Positions 61,342-64,000 of a stretch of 64,000 nt of DNA are shown in pieces. The stretch comes from Streptomyces cyaneofuscatus (GTDB taxonomy: Bacteria > Actinomycetota > Actinomycetes > Streptomycetales > Streptomycetaceae): assembly GCF_000718135.1 (NCBI RefSeq), contig NZ_JOEM01000023.1:62001-126000 (forward strand). Direction: 5' to 3'. Both the position numbers and the translations under genes were made by a program. The stretch's first letter is position 1. Each line of letters opens with the position of its first letter. The notes under the pieces were generated by a model. That model was not told the DNA's origin. It searched no databases and saw only the letters and a list, made by a program, of their open reading frames with translations.

Positions 61342-62868
61342 ATGGAGGATGAATTGCCACCTATGTCGTCTCATATTGCGGACGGAGTGGCCCATGACCA
61401 CGGCGCGGTCATCGTCCTCGACGGCCGCCGACTCATGGTCCCAGATGTCGTACGCATGGCCGAATCCCTCGCCCGGCCCGTTCCGGCGACCGAGGGCATG
61501 AAGCGCGTGGAGGACTCCTGGAACGCCGCGCGGGAAATCGCTTCATGGGGCCGCGTCTACGGCCGCTCCACCGGCGTGGGCGCCAACCGGAATGAGTCCG
61601 TACCCACCGAGGCGGCCGCCGATCACGGGCTGCGGCTGCTGCGCAGCCACGCCGGAGCCATCGGCGAGGAGCTTCCCGCGCGCGAGGTCCGCGCCATGCT
61701 GGCCGTCCGCGCCAACCAACTCCTCGCCGGGGGTGCCGGACTGCGCCCGACCGTCGTCACCGCCCTCTGCGAAGCCCTGGAGACGGGCGCCTACCCTCAG
61801 GTCAACGAGTTCGGCTCGGTCGGCACCGGCGACATCGCCGCGCTCGCGCAGATGGGCCTCGCGCTGGCGGGGGAACACCCCTGGCAGGGAAAGGGAACCG
61901 CGCCCGAGCCGCAGCCGCTCGACAACAACGACGCCCTGGCCCTGATCAGCAGCAACGCCCTGACCCTCGGCCAGTCCGCGCTCGCCCTGCACGAACTGCG
62001 CGGCCTGATCGCGGCCACGCAGGTGGTGGCGGCGCTGTCCCTGATGGCGATCGACGGTTCGTACGAGGCGTACGCGCTGCCCGTGCACGAGGCGCGGCCC
62101 CACGCCGGCTCGAAGGCGGTCGCGGAACAGATGCGGCGGCTGCTCGGCGCCCCCGACCGCCCCACCCCACCCCTCGGGCGGATCCAGGACCCGTACGGCT
62201 TCCGCTGCGTCCCGCAGATCCACGGGCCCGCCCACGACGCGGCGAACGCGCTCGAAGAGGTCCTCGCGGTCGAGATCAACGCGGCCGCCGAGAACCCGCT
62301 GATCTCGGCCGACGACATGGCGGCCTACCACCACGGCGGCTTCTACCTGGCCCAACTCGCCCTGGCCCTTGACCACTTCAGGCTGTCGGTGACGCAGGTG
62401 GCCCGCCTGTCGACCTCCCGCCTCTCGACGCTGAACGAACCGGGCTTCACCCGTCTGCGGCCCTTCCTCGCGGACGGCGAGCCGGCGTCGTCGGGAGTGA
62501 TGATCCTGGAGTACGCGGCCGGGGCGGCCCTCGGCGACCTGCGGGCCTTCTCCGCGCCCGCCTCCCTCGGCCACGCGGTGCTCTCCCGGGGCGTGGAGGA
62601 ACAGGCCAGCTTCGCGTCCCTGGGGGCGCGGCAGACCCTTCGGGCGTGTGCGGCGTACCGGCTCGTCGTGGGCTGCGAACTCGTCGCCGCCGTCAGGGCG
62701 TTGCGCCAGCGCGACCTGCGGCTCGACCCCGGACTGCCGGTCGGCCGCGCCTTCCGGCTGGCGGACTCGGTCCTCGACGCGGAGCTGGCCGACCGGCCGC
62801 TGACGGACGACGTGACGGCGGCGGCGGGACTGCTCGACCGGTTCACCGAGCTGTGGTCCCCGGAATGA
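61342..62868 (+). CDS. Aromatic amino acid lyase homologue lacking the MIO triad
   Basis: A 508-residue member of the histidine/phenylalanine ammonia-lyase superfamily. Conserved elements: VYGRSTGVGANRN (Tyr73 loop), QDPYGFRCVPQIHGPAHD (Tyr285, Arg288), AAENPLI, and FSAPASLG with VEEQASFASLG. The MIO cofactor normally forms from Ala-Ser-Gly in GSVGASGDLAPLA; here the segment is GSVGTGDIAALAQ (residues 158-170), one residue shorter and without the Ser. The enzyme therefore should not make MIO. Ergothionase, a relative that eliminates trimethylamine, is reported to lack MIO, and the gene is divergent from a betaine importer. ATG 61342 has GGAG seven bases upstream. A terminator follows. Confidence 0.88.
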   Translation: MEDELPPMSSHIADGVAHDHGAVIVLDGRRLMVPDVVRMAESLARPVPATEGMKRVEDSWNAAREIASWGRVYGRSTGVGANRNESVPTEAAADHGLRLLRSHAGAIGEELPAREVRAMLAVRANQLLAGGAGLRPTVVTALCEALETGAYPQVNEFGSVGTGDIAALAQMGLALAGEHPWQGKGTAPEPQPLDNNDALALISSNALTLGQSALALHELRGLIAATQVVAALSLMAIDGSYEAYALPVHEARPHAGSKAVAEQMRRLLGAPDRPTPPLGRIQDPYGFRCVPQIHGPAHDAANALEEVLAVEINAAAENPLISADDMAAYHHGGFYLAQLALALDHFRLSVTQVARLSTSRLSTLNEPGFTRLRPFLADGEPASSGVMILEYAAGAALGDLRAFSAPASLGHAVLSRGVEEQASFASLGARQTLRACAAYRLVVGCELVAAVRALRQRDLRLDPGLPVGRAFRLADSVLDAELADRPLTDDVTAAAGLLDRFTELWSPE

Positions 62869-62871
62869 TCG

Positions 62872-62905
62872 AGGGCCGGTTTCGGATTGCTCCGAAACCG
62901 GCCCT
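62872..62905. terminator. Strong bidirectional hairpin after the lyase gene and tRNA-Pro
   Basis: A perfect 14-bp stem (AGGGCCGGTTTCGG and complement) with six-base loop ATTGCT lies between the lyase stop (62868) and the 3' end of the convergent tRNA gene. Confidence 0.85.
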
Positions 62906-62924
62906 GACCTGCGACTGTCTCCAG

Positions 62925-62998
<74 letters not shown>

Positions 62999-63048
62999 AT
63001 GCGATTCCGCCCGGTTTCCCGGGGCGGCCGCGCAGGACAAACATTACC

Positions 63049-64000
63049 TCACTCCGAGGACCGGATCGACGTCCGTGCCTTCTGCGCGCGGCCCGCCAGC
63101 CCCTCGGCTCCGCAGGCCATGGCCTGCTTCTGGGCCCGGGCCAGCTCGCGGTGCGAGCCGATCGCGATGCCGTAGTCGACGCGGGCGAGGGCGTGCTCGT
63201 AGGCGGAGGAGGACCTCTCCAGGTGACGGACGGCGTCGGCGAGGAGCTGCTCCGCCTCCTCGGGCGGGGCGAAGATCGCGACGCAGCGCAGGGCTTCGCC
63301 GATGGCGGTGTCCGTGCCGAACCGTTCGGCGTGCACCCGGGCGCGGGCCGCGAGGTGGGCCGCACGGGCCGGGTCGTCCTCGGCCAGGGCGCGGGCGAGG
63401 TCGCCGGCCCAGGGTGCCCAGATGCCGTTGAACCGTTCGCGCGGCTCCAGGGCGGCACCCGCCGCTTCGAGTTCGGCGATCGCTTCCTCCTTACGGCCTT
63501 CGGCCAGCAGCAGGCGGCCCAGGATGCACGGGCCGTCCGGCAGCACCATGGCGCTGGGGTAGGGCGGTCCGAAGTGGTAGCGGTCGGCGATCTTGCGGGC
63601 CTCGGCGGTACGTCCCCGGGCCAGCAGCGTGTCGATGAGCAGGCACGCGGCGTCCCAGTGGACGGGCAGGCCGGAGCCGACACGGTCGGCGAGCCGGAGT
63701 CCCTCGCGCAGGAAGCCCTCGGCCTCCGCGAGACGGCCGCGACGGCGGTGGACCATGCCGAGCAGGGTGTGCGCGAACGCCAGGTGGGCCCCGCTCCAGC
63801 CGGAGATCTCGAAGGCCCGCACCGCTTCTCCGAAGAGGCTCTCGGCCCGGTCCAGCTGGTCGGTGAAGGTGTAGGTGATGCCGACCATCGTGGGCAGTTC
63901 GAAGCCCCACTCGGAGTCGGTCCAGCCAAGGCCGCGGGCGGGGCTGCCGTCGATCAGGGCGCGTTCGCAGAGGTCCACGATGAGCTGGGCGTTCTCGCCG
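63049..64000 (-). CDS. TPR-rich C-terminal part of a large protein, cut by the window edge
   Basis: The frame is open from the stop at 63049 to the right edge, so the N-terminus is outside. At least 316 residues are seen, all of paired helices of the TPR kind: ESLFGEAVRAFEISGWSGAH, LGMVHRRRGRLAEAEGFLRE, LLAEGRKEEAIAELEAAGAA, LAARARVHAERFG. This resembles the C-terminal half of large actinobacterial ATPases and LuxR-type regulators (MalT/STAND class). No helix-turn-helix follows the last repeat, which ends LARAQKQAMACGAEGLAGRA, so it is more likely a regulator with its effector domain at the N-terminus. Confidence 0.75.
   Translation of the reverse strand, partial: GENAQLIVDLCERALIDGSPARGLGWTDSEWGFELPTMVGITYTFTDQLDRAESLFGEAVRAFEISGWSGAHLAFAHTLLGMVHRRRGRLAEAEGFLREGLRLADRVGSGLPVHWDAACLLIDTLLARGRTAEARKIADRYHFGPPYPSAMVLPDGPCILGRLLLAEGRKEEAIAELEAAGAALEPRERFNGIWAPWAGDLARALAEDDPARAAHLAARARVHAERFGTDTAIGEALRCVAIFAPPEEAEQLLADAVRHLERSSSAYEHALARVDYGIAIGSHRELARAQKQAMACGAEGLAGRAQKARTSIRSSE

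Overview
The sequence is high-GC actinobacterial DNA and almost certainly comes from a Streptomyces chromosome. The evidence is the strong GC bias at third codon positions, many GTG starts and one TTG start, 4-bp ATGA/GTGA overlaps inside operons, and the gene families present: SpoIIE-type PP2C, LitR-like MerR with an ECF sigma factor, DUF1206, DUF4383, SHOCT and a polycyclic tetramate macrolactam cluster. It is an accessory-rich stretch of ordinary chromosome. No phage, transposase or CRISPR locus was seen.

Layout. 1-3550: poorly coding left edge with a few small or uncertain ORFs, one 565-residue protein of unknown function and a decayed metallo-beta-lactamase gene. 3550-4286: SRPBCC and DUF3253 proteins. 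4309-9984: a molybdenum hydroxylase operon resembling paoABCD (2Fe-2S, FAD, Mo subunits and XdhC), divergent from a TetR regulator with two operator-like palindromes between them. 10108-13619: PAP2 phosphatase, YihY/BrkB protein and a PAP2-lipid kinase fusion. 13934-14653: a lipoprotein. 14712-30780: a complete six-gene polycyclic tetramate macrolactam operon in ftdA-B-C-D-E-F order (hydroxylase, iterative PKS-NRPS, two phytoene-dehydrogenase-like enzymes, MDR reductase, P450). 31360-34938: PLP enzyme, saccharopine-dehydrogenase-like protein and GlxA-type AraC regulator. 34925-38379: B12-domain MerR regulator divergent from an ECF sigma factor, followed by two membrane proteins. 38909-43432: fasciclin, MarR, MMPL, DUF7144 and DoxX proteins. 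43679-49041: an Old-Yellow-Enzyme-type reductase with PadR, an EamA transporter, a PAP2-like enzyme, and a divergent TetR with a very symmetric operator array. 49259-54527: SDR, SPFH plus NAD-kinase-like pair, Nudix, SHOCT and GAF-PP2C proteins. 54712-57858: a four-gene overlapping operon (acyl-CoA dehydrogenase, PIG-L deacetylase, methyltransferase, GT2). 57901-62868: a betaine-type ABC importer divergent from an aromatic-amino-acid-lyase homologue without the MIO-forming triad. 62925-62998: tRNA-Pro(GGG). The right edge cuts a TPR-rich protein.

The most interesting items are: (i) the importer plus MIO-less lyase, which together suggest uptake and trimethylamine elimination of an aromatic betaine such as ergothioneine or hercynine; (ii) a tetramate-cluster P450 that lacks the usual ExxR motif; (iii) the uncharacterised dehydrogenase/PIG-L/methyltransferase/GT2 operon; (iv) recurrent short tandem duplications that sit at the 3' ends of convergent genes; and (v) the operator array at 48310-48377. 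All functional statements are inferred from sequence motifs and gene order; no database search was run.
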